Below are positions 22,893 to 31,548 of a DNA stretch of 42,650 nucleotides, piece after piece; position 1 is the first letter of the stretch; every line of letters starts with the position of its first letter. The DNA is from Nemertoderma westbladi (Eukaryota; Xenacoelomorpha; Nemertodermatida; Nemertodermatidae): contig JAUCBJ010002064.1 of the NCBI GenBank assembly GCA_032718475.1, positions 1-42,650 on the forward strand, given 5' to 3'. The notes under the pieces were generated by a model. It ran no database searches, was not told the origin of the DNA, and saw nothing but the letters and a program-made list of their open reading frames with translations. A program made the translations under genes and the position numbers.

Positions 22893-24173
22893 AATAGGAT
22901 TCTATTAAATCGCATCAGGGATCCCATTGAGAGACTGCTCCGTGGAAATCAGAATGGGTTCCGTAAAGGTCGTGGGACCATGGAGCCCATTTTGGCACTT
23001 AGAAGGATAATTGAAGAGTTATCAAAAAAGAAAGACAGGCATCTGGCTGTTATCTTTGTTGACTTCTTCAAGGCCTTTTATTCAGTCTCTCGCTCACGTA
23101 TGTTCAGCATACTTTCATTATATGGGATTGCTGATGAAATTATTGCAGCAATCAGATCAGTATACGATGGTTCGACAACATTTGTGTCTACTGTTGACGG
23201 TGACACAAAACCATTTGAAGTGTTATGGGGCGTCCTCCAAGGAGACACACTTGCACCATTCTTGTTCATTATTGTGGTTGACTATGTTCTACGCATGTCC
23301 TTAGATCATTATAATGATGATGGGGTGATGATAACTCCACCTACTGGCTCCAGAAGTCGAGGAAATCCTGCCAAGTACCTAACCGATCTAGACTTTGCTG
23401 ATGACTTAGGAGTACTCTCAGAATCATTAGAGGGAGCCCAACGACTCCTCAGGTCATTAGAACATGCTGCTTCTAGTGTTGGTCTTTTTATTAACTCCAG
23501 AAAGACCAAAATTCTGACAGTTAACTTTGAAAGTCCTCAGCAAGTCTCTGATCGGATGAGCATAAGCTCAAAGGATGGTATGCTTGAGCATGTGGACGAC
23601 TTCTGTTACCTGGGATCATGGATCCGGAAGTCAGGTGAGGACCTTCGAATACGTAAGGGAAAGGCATGGGCAGCCTTGACTAGGCTTTCCAGGATTTGGA
23701 AGTCACCGAGAATTAATCGGAAACTTAAGGTCCAATTATTTAGAGCAGCAGTAGTTCCAGTACTCCTCTACGGGAGTCCATGCTGGGCTCTAACTGCTGA
23801 GGACACCAAATCTCTGGATGGCACATTCACAAGAATGCTATGCCGGGTTCATTGTGTCAAGTACAATGCACACATCTCCAACCAGACACTATATAACATT
23901 GGAGGTGTCTCATTGGCTCCCCCAAGCTTGACACTAGAACAAAATCGCCTCCGCTTTGCAGGATATTGCTTTCGCCGTGAGGACCAGCCAGTGCATAATC
24001 TTGTACTTTGGCAGCCTCATGGAGTGAATAAGCATGGTGGACAGCCCATGACTTTCTTGAGACGCATCTTAAAGGACACTGGCCCTGAAGATGCGGATGA
24101 TCTAACAAACTTCATGGGTGATAGGGAGTTGTGGCGGTGCAATTTTGTCGATAAGCCGGCACAGCATTCTTAA
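22893..24173 (+). pseudogene. RTE LINE reverse transcriptase, catalytic and C-terminal part
   Basis: Continues in the same frame directly after the TAA, so the two halves were one ORF broken by a single nonsense change. Motifs: NGFRKGRGT, VIFVDFFKAFYSVS (first catalytic Asp), GVLQGDTLAPFLFI, DFADDLGVLSES (catalytic FADD), FINSRKTKILTV, DDFCYLGSWI and LLYGSPCWALT. FADD and the thumb pattern favour the RTE group. The C-terminus ends in a GGQPMTFLRRILKD segment also found in the relic near 10180. Confidence 0.85.
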
Positions 24174-24235
24174 AAATGCAGCTACAATGCAGCATGCCGA
24201 TCCTAGTAGTAGTAGTATGTGGGATAATATATTGA

Positions 24236-24450
24236 ATCTACAACTGAAACCGTAACTGAAATTTTATCGCGATTAAAACCGTAACTGATACTGAAATGCT
24301 CAATTTTGTAACACTGAAACTGTAACTGAAATGTTACACTTTGTAATACTGAAACTGTAACTGTAACTGAAATGTTACACTTTGAAATACTGAAACTGTA
24401 ACTGAAATGCAAAACTTTGAATACTGAAACTGTAACTGAAATTAGTCAAA
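24236..24450. repeat. Minisatellite of ACTGAAACTGTAACTGAAAT units
   Basis: Irregular tandem copies of a roughly 38-bp unit combining ACTGAAACTGTAACTGAAATG with an AT-rich spacer. It follows the LINE tail directly. Confidence 0.85.
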
Positions 24451-24465
24451 ATTGATTCAGTTCTC

Positions 24466-24505
24466 AACAGTAGTAGTCAGTAGTAGTAGTAATGGTAGTA
24501 GTAGT
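24466..24505. repeat. (AGT)n microsatellite
   Basis: Interrupted AGT trinucleotide run. Confidence 0.85.
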
Positions 24506-25157
24506 GAGATGGTTTTAGACCAAATTAATAAAGTAACATTACTGTATTATATAACATAAGACATAGATATAGACAAAGTAGAATAAGATATGGATTCATA
24601 ATTATTTTATCAAACTCATATACAACTTTCTTCAATGTGCCAATTGTAATAATAATTAAACATTATTCTGATTAGCTGGTTTTAGCCCCATAAGATATTA
24701 TACTGACGTGTTATATATTAATATATCCCTGCGAGTAAACAAGTAAATGTTTATTATTTTAATTTTAGAAATTGAGTGATATACCCAAGATAGTGAAATA
24801 GATAATATACCAGAAATTGCCAATTGATCAGATGTATCAAAGCGGTGTCTTTAGTATAATACCGTAATAGTATCAATTAACTCTGTTGTACACGTTCGTG
24901 GGGCCTTCGCGCAGCACGAGGCCCAGTTATGAGATACAAATTAAAATTGTGCGACTGTATCACAAAATCAGGTCGAGAGATTAACCCACACCACCAATTA
25001 ATCAAAGAAAGGGGGACAGTACGTGTTCACCCCTTTTAATCTGCACCCCCCCCCCCCCTCCCCTACCCACCAATACATAACCGCGACATCTACCACCCAC
25101 GGAAGGGTAGCACGAACTTATTTCCAAACGCACGTTCAATATGCAAAGCCAGGTGGT
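24506..25157. other. AT-rich intergenic DNA
   Basis: No coding sequence supported. The piece near 24897-24925 (GGGGCCTTCGCGCAGCAC) is the inverted form of a dispersed motif also near 4930 and 42470. A C-run lies near 25047-25058. Confidence 0.45.
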
Positions 25158-25616
25158 TTATAGGAATATAATCAATGCAGTACTCGTCTTCATTATAAGC
25201 CTCTTTGCGTTCGACCTGTTTTGTATTAAAATATATTTATTAAACGCAGGCTGACGCTCTTTATAATAATAATACCTAGGGATTCCAGCTTCCAGACTTT
25301 CAATCTTTACTGCCGCGCAAATCTCGCAGAGGAAGTTTTGGTTTGAGAGATCAAGCCCATCGGCAATTGGTGTTTCAATTTCGGTCCAGGAACTCTGACA
25401 ATGGGAGCATTCAATCTTAGCTGTGGTCCATTCCCGTGGTTTCGGCTTCCTTTTCTTCGTCCCAATGACAGATTCTTCTGAAGACGTTCGATTCGCTTTC
25501 AGTTTATTGTTGGCGTTTGTGTTTTGAAGTTGTATTCGAGTGGACAGTCGCGCCGGTTTCGAGGTAACCATACCGACCTGTGATAAGCGTTGGTTTTGTT
25601 GAGTGCCGGTATTCAT
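25158..25616 (-). CDS. Unidentified small protein or first exon with a possible C4 zinc site
   Basis: A 152-codon frame starting at an ATG with A at -3. I do not recognise the family. The N-terminal 60 residues are Gln/Asn/Thr/Lys-rich with a basic patch (KKRKPKPREW near 54). Residues about 70-102 contain CSHC, then 24 residues later CEIC, a CX2C...CX2C arrangement suggesting a four-cysteine zinc ribbon. After residue about 113 the sequence becomes Tyr- and Lys-rich and less protein-like. A possible splice donor (CCTAG then GTATTA) lies there at about 25278, so the true coding part may be an exon ending at that point. Base composition is higher in GC than its flanks, which supports coding. 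Confidence 0.4.
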   Translation of the reverse strand: MNTGTQQNQRLSQVGMVTSKPARLSTRIQLQNTNANNKLKANRTSSEESVIGTKKRKPKPREWTTAKIECSHCQSSWTEIETPIADGLDLSNQNFLCEICAAVKIESLEAGIPRYYYYKERQPAFNKYILIQNRSNAKRLIMKTSTALIIFL

Positions 25617-25847
25617 CTTCTCTCACCTCTTCAATGTCAGATGTTGCAAATACTGATAACACGAATAACGGTATATATTTCAATACTTGTCAATAGTAAT
25701 ATATATAATTTAGATAACTATTTTATATCTGTACTGTTGAGCAAATAATAAATTTAAATTTCAACCTGTGTATCGCCGGTAGTGCTGTTGCTGTGCAAGT
25801 GCTGAAGTGCTGGTTGCCACCGGTCACGCGGTCAGCCGGTACCGGTA

Positions 25848-25921
25848 GTAGGGTGGTACCATGGCCTACTACACACAGGCCATGACAAGGACTTTGCTGT
25901 GAAATTAGCGTAGGCTGACTG
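25848..25921 (+). repeat. Dispersed repeat A, left copy, with a hairpin
   Basis: About 70 bp including TGGCCTACTACACACAGGCC and TTGCTGTGAAATTAGCGTAG recur almost exactly in inverted orientation at 41986-42052. CATGGCCT and AGGCCATG form an 8-bp stem around a 9-nt loop. Confidence 0.8.
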
Positions 25922-26107
25922 ATGAATTATCAAATATTATATTTTCCATGAATGCAGGGTCCATATTTAAAAGAAGATGACTAGATTTTCGTAAGTAATT
26001 TAATTGAAACAGTATTTAATAATTAATAAATTAATTAACGCTCGAGTCCCTGCAGCTTTTATTCGTTTGTGGCTGCCTCTGGCTATGTTTGTGGCAGGAA
26101 TGTTTGA

Positions 26108-26162
26108 ACGCTAATAAGTCGGTCAATCAAGGATGAAATGGAACCAAACTTGGTACACATGT
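26108..26162 (+). repeat. Dispersed repeat B, left copy
   Basis: ACGCTAATAAGTCGGTCAATC and CCAAACTTGGTACACATGT match the reverse complement of 42529-42585 with scattered changes. The order of repeats A and B differs on the two sides of the BEL element, so they are separate families and not the ends of one large element. Confidence 0.65.
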
Positions 26163-26189
26163 AGTCTATAAAAAATTTAGAAATTCTAC

Positions 26190-26370
26190 ACACAGACAGA
26201 CTTCTACAGTTCCCTGGTCTGCCGCTAGGGGGCGAATTAACAGAAACGTAAAAATAGCTGTAATTATAGAACCAACGATCAGATTCATCTGAAATTTAGT
26301 AGTAGTTACCTAAGAGCATTGCTTAATTAGAAATTATACAGAGACTTTTACAGTTCCTGTCTGCCGCTAG
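26190..26370 (+). repeat. Degenerate dimer with TCTGCCGCTAG motifs
   Basis: Two related segments about 130 bp apart each carry ACTT-TACAGTTCC, then GTCTGCCGCTAG and a G-rich end (near 26205-26235 and 26345-26372). They look like successive units of an old repeat continuing from repeat B. Confidence 0.55.
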
Positions 26371-26501
26371 TGGGGAATTGTTAAAGCTCCAGTTCAACGT
26401 GCTTAGCACGGTTTAATAAACAATCAATTAATTACTTTATTCAATACAGTAATTATAACAGTAAAATGCAATGTATTCTATTTTTTAGTGAAATCAAGAG
26501 A

Positions 26502-26743
26502 CAGGAGGGGGGTGGGACTGGACGCAAATCCCATCTTGGCGAATTAATATCCCGCCTCAATATTAATTTCTCAATTTTGGGAAAGGAGCAGGTTACAGTG
26601 GCACGTTTTTAACCAAAACAATAAAGTAAACACAATAGAACAGGTTACAGTTTTATTTTTGAGAGTAATCAGCTGTTGTTATTCGTGTCCAATTTCCCCT
26701 GGAGAGGGATGAATTTTTATTGCGTCCAGTTCCCCCCCCCCCC
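26502..26743 (+). mobile_element. Poly-C-ended MITE, copy 4
   Basis: Starts CAGGAGGGGGGTGGGACTGGACGCAAA and ends TTGCGTCCAGTT plus C12. It is about 242 bp and collinear with copy 1; copies 1 and 4 share GCGAATTAAT, CAGGTTACAG and CCTGGAGAGGGATG. Confidence 0.82.
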
Positions 26744-26889
26744 TATCTTGAAATCAAATACCAAAAATATATTTATTATATGAACAATCTATTTGGAAAT
26801 TGTAAGTTCGGCCTATCTCTTTACCATAAGCTCAGTATCTTTATCTGGTGTGTTTTTATTATTTTACCAATTATTTAATATGTTTGATA

Positions 26890-27500
26890 GAATTGAACAA
26901 CACCGCCCAACACAACCAACTCTCTATCCGCCTCGAGCATCGAGAATACGAGAAACTCGATCGAAATACCTGCTTATCCCAGTAGTATCCGTCCGTAGTC
27001 ACCGGACCGCTGCGGTTTACTCCCGTAGAACAGTAGAATTCCCGCAGCTTCCGACCCAATTCAACAACGAATTCGCTTCACACTTTCGCGTCACAGAGAA
27101 CGTAATCCAGTGCGATAACGTCTGCCCAACGTTCAACCATTTCCCCCAGGCGATCCCAGGATCCGGGCCGCCGCTAAACCCAGATCGCAATCCTCGTCGA
27201 TTCGTCCAGTCGTCGACGTAAGTCAGTAAGTGGGACTCTTCCCACCGCACTCCAAGGTGGGTGACCAGAGTGAGGCATGAGGAACTTGGCAGTGGCCCGC
27301 ATTACGATCTGACCGACTGCCGTATTCCCAGTGTCTGAGTGTAGAAAATACCCAAATAGAATCGTACTGACAAACAAGCAATTCCGTAGTATTCCCCCGT
27401 TAATCACCTCTTGAAGCAACTCGGCTGCTCGGGTCCAGACACATCGGACTGTCGGGAGCGTTTCAGACAGTAATGGAGCGGCATTTGCGAATATTTCCAA
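26890..27500 (-). other. Possible remnant of an unidentified coding sequence
   Basis: This stretch is about 50% GC and lacks simple repeats, unlike its surroundings, and on the minus strand open pieces follow one another in different frames (27500-27174; then GEMVERWADVIALDYVLCD near 27145; then ELGRKLREFYCSTG to about 26871) separated by one stop and frame changes. I recognise no family. It could be a pseudogene, an unassigned transposon, or chance. Confidence 0.2.
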
Positions 27501-27606
27501 TGGTTTTATAATAAATAAGGGGATTCAACAGTTCAATGCTAAAACAAATGGACTATTCCTAACCCCACCCCAATACAGCAATATACCTAACAGTATAGCC
27601 TATAGC

Positions 27607-27611
27607 TTAGG
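27607..27611. repeat. Target site duplication TTAGG, left
   Basis: Identical to 41952-41956 immediately after the 3' LTR. Five bp is the usual length for BEL/Pao integrase. Confidence 0.95.
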
Positions 27612-28173
27612 TGTTAGCGTATTCAATTCCGCTAACACAAACCCATAAAGTAAGCCGTTAAGCAATATTGGGGGCCACGAGGTTGATTACCCAACCTCGT
27701 GCCACCCCAATAAAATGGGAAGGAGAAACACACAATAAGGGTCAGGGGCCACACCCCTGACCGAGAGAGAATAGCTGGAGTGAAGGGAAACACTCCAAAA
27801 GGCGCCAACAGGGATATTAGCCAATGGGAGGGAGGCACCGGCTAGGTACAGTAACAAGGCCAACCCGTGCAATATAACCAGTTTACAGTAATCAGTTATC
27901 TCAGTTATCTCATTGTGTTGGTCGGTTTAGCTAGGGTAGAACCGGTACTTCAATTACCGTCGTCGTCGTACCTACCGTATCTGAGACTTCATCATTGTAT
28001 ATTATTATTACCTCATTTATACCATTATCTATTGAACTTATGCAACTATACTATTATACCTGAGAACTTTATACAACGAACAATAACTCTTTACCTTTTA
28101 CACACACACGGCGGGGATGCGACGCGTGAATCGAAAACCGGATAAACCGGGATCCTCTCTGGATCCCGTCACA
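27612..28173 (+). repeat. 5' LTR (562 bp)
   Basis: Collinear with 41393-41951. It contains a polyadenylation hexamer AATAAA at 27709-27714 and strong inverted repeats at 27676-27701 (10-bp stem), 27740-27762 (9-bp stem), 27777-27796 (6-bp stem) and 28148-28168 (8-bp stem). It should supply promoter and poly(A) signals; no TATA box is obvious. Confidence 0.95.
27709..27714 (+). promoter_or_regulatory. Polyadenylation signal in the LTR
   Basis: AATAAA follows a 10-bp stem hairpin by 8 nt; the equivalent hexamer in the 3' LTR is at 41490-41495, where it would act. Confidence 0.6.
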
Positions 28174-28251
28174 GTAATTGAATCCTAGCAGCTACCCTAA
28201 CAGTAATTAAAGCCTAGAACTCCAACCAGCTACCGACACTCTACCTACGAG
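28174..28251 (+). promoter_or_regulatory. Leader between the 5' LTR and the first ORF; primer site unclear
   Basis: The sequence right after the LTR does not start with the usual TGG of a tRNA primer-binding site. The leader is an imperfect direct repeat: ACAGTAATTGAATCCTAG...CAGCTACC and ACAGTAATTAAAGCCTAG...CAGCTACC. The first ATG after the LTR is at 28252. Confidence 0.5.
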
Positions 28252-29712
28252 ATGAGTGATAATACGCCAACGCGGACCCCGGAGGAAGACCCAACGATTC
28301 GCGAGGCCATGACCAGACGGTATAGGCCCACGACGCCGGACCCATCGGTAATGGGTCATCCGGCAGATCAGGATGAAGGGGGCCGTCTGGAGCCAGAGAT
28401 CGAGCCGAGAGGACCGGGAGCCGAGTTGAGAGAAGGAGAGGGCGAGTGGGATGGAGAAGAAGACGAGTCGACACGGAACGAGGGTCGACGTACCGATGTC
28501 GCCGGCCAGCCACAGGCCGAGGGCGACGAACGGCCCACCGAAACGGCGACGGTGGGGCCGACGGTACAACGCCGGACCCGGAGAGATGAGGGAGATGTCG
28601 GTACCGATGTCGCCGGCCAGCTACAGGCCGAGGGCGACGGACGGCCCACCGGAACGGCGACGGTGGGGCCGCCGGTACGACGTCAGACCCGGAGAGACGG
28701 AGGAGAGGTCAGCGACGAGGACGTCGGGGTTTCTGATCGACTTCGAAGGGCCTACAACGCGACCCGGAAGCTACTTAAGGAGGCCAAGGAGGGGGCGAAC
28801 ATAGATGAGGTGAAGTTAACAACAGGACTAGGTGAGTCGGATAGACATTTTAGTTATCTAATGCGTTTCGGGCAGAGAGAACTGGCCAAGGAGAGAGCGA
28901 GAGGGGTTGCCGAGGAACTGTGTGATTTATGGTGGTGTAGGGGTATGCAACCTAGTGCAGTGTACATAGGGCCATACTTAGTCGATGCCCAGGGTATAAA
29001 ATCAGTGGGTTGGAGGAGACCTGAGGAGGGCGAATCCGAGGTTGACCCCGAGGATTCGATCTCGTCGGTCGGGGGAAGTTCTGGGCGGAGGGGGAAAGTT
29101 AGTAGGTCGGGAAGGCGGAGGGAATCCGTCGTAACCGATAAGTCTGCTACATCCTCCGTAAAAGAAAGACGGGTGAGAGAGATAAATGCCACGTACCATC
29201 TCGAGCTGATAGAGCAAGGTCAGAGAGAGATAAATAGACGGTTAGAGGAGGGGAGAATGCAATTAGAGAGGGAAGCGATACTGATTAGAGAAACCAGAGA
29301 GAGGGCCGAAAGGGCCGCGAAAAGCCTTAGAGAGTGTGAGGAAATAAGGAGGAAGGAACAAGAGGAGCGTGTGGCGAGAGAGAAAAGTGAACGCAAGGAG
29401 CGTGAGGCAAGACGGGAAAGTGAACGCAAAGAGCGTGAGGCGGAACGCAAGGAATGTGAGACGAGAGAGGAAAATGAACGCAAGGAGCATGGGGCGAGGG
29501 AAGAAAGTGAGCGTAGAGAGCGTGAGGCGAGGCGAAGGGAGGGAGCTAAGAGAGAGGCGGAATTGGCCGACCAGAACGCACGGGAGGATCGGGAGAGAAT
29601 GGCAAGAGAGGAGCGTGAGCGAAAAGAATTGGAAAGACAGCAAAGCGAGCTTATAGAGTACAAAACTAGACGCACGCGCGAACTAGAACTGGTGCGGATA
29701 GGGGCGTCTTAG
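28252..29712 (+). CDS. BEL element N-terminal ORF: repeats plus long coiled coil
   Basis: 486 residues from the first ATG after the 5' LTR. Residues 1-80 are acidic and Pro-rich. Next come two tandem 37-residue repeats (111 bp each, from 28492 and 28603) with the core DVAGQ-QAEGD-RPT. Residues about 165-260 form a folded-looking segment with VAEELCDLWWCRGMQPSAVY and two Trp pairs. Residues about 310-480 are an uninterrupted Arg/Glu helix of ERKEREARRE-type heptads, surely a coiled coil. No family is recognised; position and character suggest a Gag N-terminal extension used for assembly. The frame ends in TAG at 29710-29712, but the same frame stays open and protein-like after it up to the G-run at 29825, so the stop may be a mutation or a readthrough site. 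Confidence 0.7.
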   Translation: MSDNTPTRTPEEDPTIREAMTRRYRPTTPDPSVMGHPADQDEGGRLEPEIEPRGPGAELREGEGEWDGEEDESTRNEGRRTDVAGQPQAEGDERPTETATVGPTVQRRTRRDEGDVGTDVAGQLQAEGDGRPTGTATVGPPVRRQTRRDGGEVSDEDVGVSDRLRRAYNATRKLLKEAKEGANIDEVKLTTGLGESDRHFSYLMRFGQRELAKERARGVAEELCDLWWCRGMQPSAVYIGPYLVDAQGIKSVGWRRPEEGESEVDPEDSISSVGGSSGRRGKVSRSGRRRESVVTDKSATSSVKERRVREINATYHLELIEQGQREINRRLEEGRMQLEREAILIRETRERAERAAKSLRECEEIRRKEQEERVAREKSERKEREARRESERKEREAERKECETREENERKEHGAREESERREREARRREGAKREAELADQNAREDRERMAREERERKELERQQSELIEYKTRRTRELELVRIGAS

Positions 29713-29824
29713 GGCGGGACTGGCTCGAATATTTTCGAGGAGCCAAGGGCCGTGGATACATTTATTAATACCCCACTTACAGGGACCGCACGACAGACAC
29801 GAAACTGGTGTGACCGTACGGGCC

Positions 29825-29845
29825 GGGGGGGGGGGGGGGGGGGGG
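29825..29845 (+). repeat. G21 homopolymer between open frames
   Basis: The open frame upstream differs by one base from the open frame downstream, with the change inside the run. Confidence 0.9.
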
Positions 29846-29846
29846 T

Positions 29847-30521
29847 AATAATAATACTACCGTAGACGACGTTAATATTAATGGTACCGTATTGGATAAT
29901 CCTAACCAAACTTATATTGCAGGAAATACTTTGCCTAGTAGTAGTAATTTGAATTTAAATACAAATAGCCTAAATAATAATTTCAATTTAAACGTGCAAA
30001 ATAATCCGAATAATAATTTAAATTTAGAAAATAATAATAACTCAAATAATTTAAATAATGATCCAAGCCCGAATTTACAAAATAATTCAAATAGTGTAGT
30101 CGCGCAAAATAATCCAAATGATTCTATTTCGAACGAACAAAATAATTCCATTTCTAATATAGGTGCTATTAACGCGAACGCGTCGGACGTGTATAACCCG
30201 ACAGACGGCGGCCTGGTAGGCCACGTAGTTAGTAGGCAGGAGGTGGCGGGGTTGAGTCGAGCCGACGGTGGCCTGGTAGGCCACGTAGTTAGCAGGCAGG
30301 AGGTGGCGGGGTTGAGTCGAGCCGACGACGGCCTGGTAGGCCACGTAGTTAGTAGGCAGGGGGTGGCGGGGTTGAGCCAACCCGGAGTAGACCCGATGGG
30401 CCAAGTAGTAGTGGAGAGAGAGGCAGGGGTAAGCGAACCCAGCTGCAGTAGAAATATTGTGTCGACTGGAGAGGGGTGTAGAAGAGAAGTTAGAGGTAGC
30501 GGTGTGATATGTGGCGAGTAG
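29847..30521 (+). CDS. BEL element Asn-rich segment with 20-residue repeats
   Basis: An open frame with no ATG near its start, which argues that it is reached from upstream and not initiated here. Residues 15-110 are extremely Asn-rich (NNLNLENNNNSNN type). Three exact-period 60-bp repeats follow at 30204-30383, encoding GGLVGHVVSRQEVAGLSRAD. It ends in a TAG at 30519-30521 just as a G-run starts. No domain recognised; such low-complexity regions are flexible or self-associating. Confidence 0.55.
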   Translation, partial: NNNTTVDDVNINGTVLDNPNQTYIAGNTLPSSSNLNLNTNSLNNNFNLNVQNNPNNNLNLENNNNSNNLNNDPSPNLQNNSNSVVAQNNPNDSISNEQNNSISNIGAINANASDVYNPTDGGLVGHVVSRQEVAGLSRADGGLVGHVVSRQEVAGLSRADDGLVGHVVSRQGVAGLSQPGVDPMGQVVVEREAGVSEPSCSRNIVSTGEGCRREVRGSGVICGE

Positions 30522-30640
30522 GGGGGGGGGGGGCAACAGGAGCCCTGCAATGAGAAGTTAGTGGCGAGCGGGGGGGGGGGGGGGGGGGGCTACAGGAGCC
30601 CCACAATGAGAAGTTGGTGGCGAGAGGGGGGGGGGGGGGG
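30480..30640 (+). repeat. Three tandem units each ending in a G-run
   Basis: Units of AGAAGTT-GTGGCGAG followed by G13 (30521-30533), G20 (30570-30589) and G15 (30626-30640). The linkers between runs encode the similar peptides QEPCNEKLVAS and QEPHNEKLVAR, but in different frames. Confidence 0.85.
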
Positions 30641-31548
30641 CAGAGAGTGTCCCACAGGCGTCGGCGGATAATGCACGGGCCGAATCAGGTAAACCGCATG
30701 ACCCGGCAACGGAGAGTAATAGGGGGATTGCGAGTATCCCCAGCGGCGTGCGATCGAGCAGAGAGAAGCAGGTTGACATCGGAGAGGGCGGACGAAGCGT
30801 CGAGCCCGATCAGAAGAGGGAAGAAGAACAGTGGAGTTTAACCGGGAGGTCGACGAGAGATCTCACGAGCGGGAATACTGCACTGAGAGGAGAAGACAGC
30901 AGAAGAAGTATCGCCGCGAACGACAGGAGAGTGAGGACGGATAGCGAGCCGTCGGTGGTCGAGATGGAAAGGGAGAGTCGGTGGGGTCGAACTCCGGGAG
31001 ATTGCCGTCGTCCCAGAGAAACGCGACCTAACGAGACGCGTTACGCGTCGAGGGAGGGGTACACGATGTACCGGCACGAAGACGAGAGTAACAGAGAGGG
31101 TCGAAGAAAAACTTTCCGACGGGATATACCTACAGATCGAGAGTACGGTAACCGCAGGGAGGATTATTCGAGAGGAATAAACTTCGATCCCGAGCAACAC
31201 ATACAGACTGTAGGACATACTGTAGGCCTTACTGCACATACCATAGGCCATGCTGACAGGAATAATGTAGGCGATAGGATAGCGCGGACGACGGAATTAA
31301 ACCCGGAAGTCGCGGAGTACATACCGGCAGGTAGGCCAGAAGCTGATAGGCCTATGCCGGTACCAGTACATCAGTATGACTACAGCATGCAAGGACATAA
31401 CATATACCCAGGGGAGGGGGGAATTATTGCGGATAGGTGCATGGGCCCCAATATATTAACAACAACCCCAATACCAAACATACCGGGGGGGGGGGGGGGG
31501 GACAGGGTGACATTCCCCCATCGCAATATCAACAATATACCCCGATAG
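30640..31548 (+). CDS. BEL element Arg/Glu-rich segment preceding Gag
   Basis: An open frame running straight out of the G-run that ends at 30640; there is no ATG in its first part. It is highly charged (RSSREKQVDIGEGG, RESRWGRTPGDCRRPRETRP), then His/Gly-rich near the end (HTVGLTAHTIGHADR). It enters the G17 run at 31485-31501 and stops at 31548 one base out of phase with Gag. No family recognised. It is probably the segment joined to Gag. Confidence 0.55.
   Translation, partial: AESVPQASADNARAESGKPHDPATESNRGIASIPSGVRSSREKQVDIGEGGRSVEPDQKREEEQWSLTGRSTRDLTSGNTALRGEDSRRSIAANDRRVRTDSEPSVVEMERESRWGRTPGDCRRPRETRPNETRYASREGYTMYRHEDESNREGRRKTFRRDIPTDREYGNRREDYSRGINFDPEQHIQTVGHTVGLTAHTIGHADRNNVGDRIARTTELNPEVAEYIPAGRPEADRPMPVPVHQYDYSMQGHNIYPGEGGIIADRCMGPNILTTTPIPNIPGGGGGDRVTFPHRNINNIPR

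Larger units (their letters stand above)
20520..24218 (+). mobile_element. Nearly full-length RTE-type LINE retrotransposon
   Basis: Encodes an AP-type endonuclease followed by a reverse transcriptase and ends in a short (AGT)n tail near 24205-24218, the arrangement of RTE-clade LINEs. The left boundary is approximate. It carries one frameshift and one nonsense codon, so this copy is inactive but fairly young. The relic at 9728-10285 belongs to the same family. Confidence 0.82.

Noticed and set aside
27632-27872. Hydrophobic minus-strand frames present in both LTRs
   Set aside because: Their duplication only reflects LTR identity, and the sequence is dominated by hairpins and regulatory signals.
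29220-29675. Leu/Ser-rich minus-strand frames under the BEL coiled-coil ORF
   Set aside because: Mirror image of Arg/Glu codons; no start context or homology.
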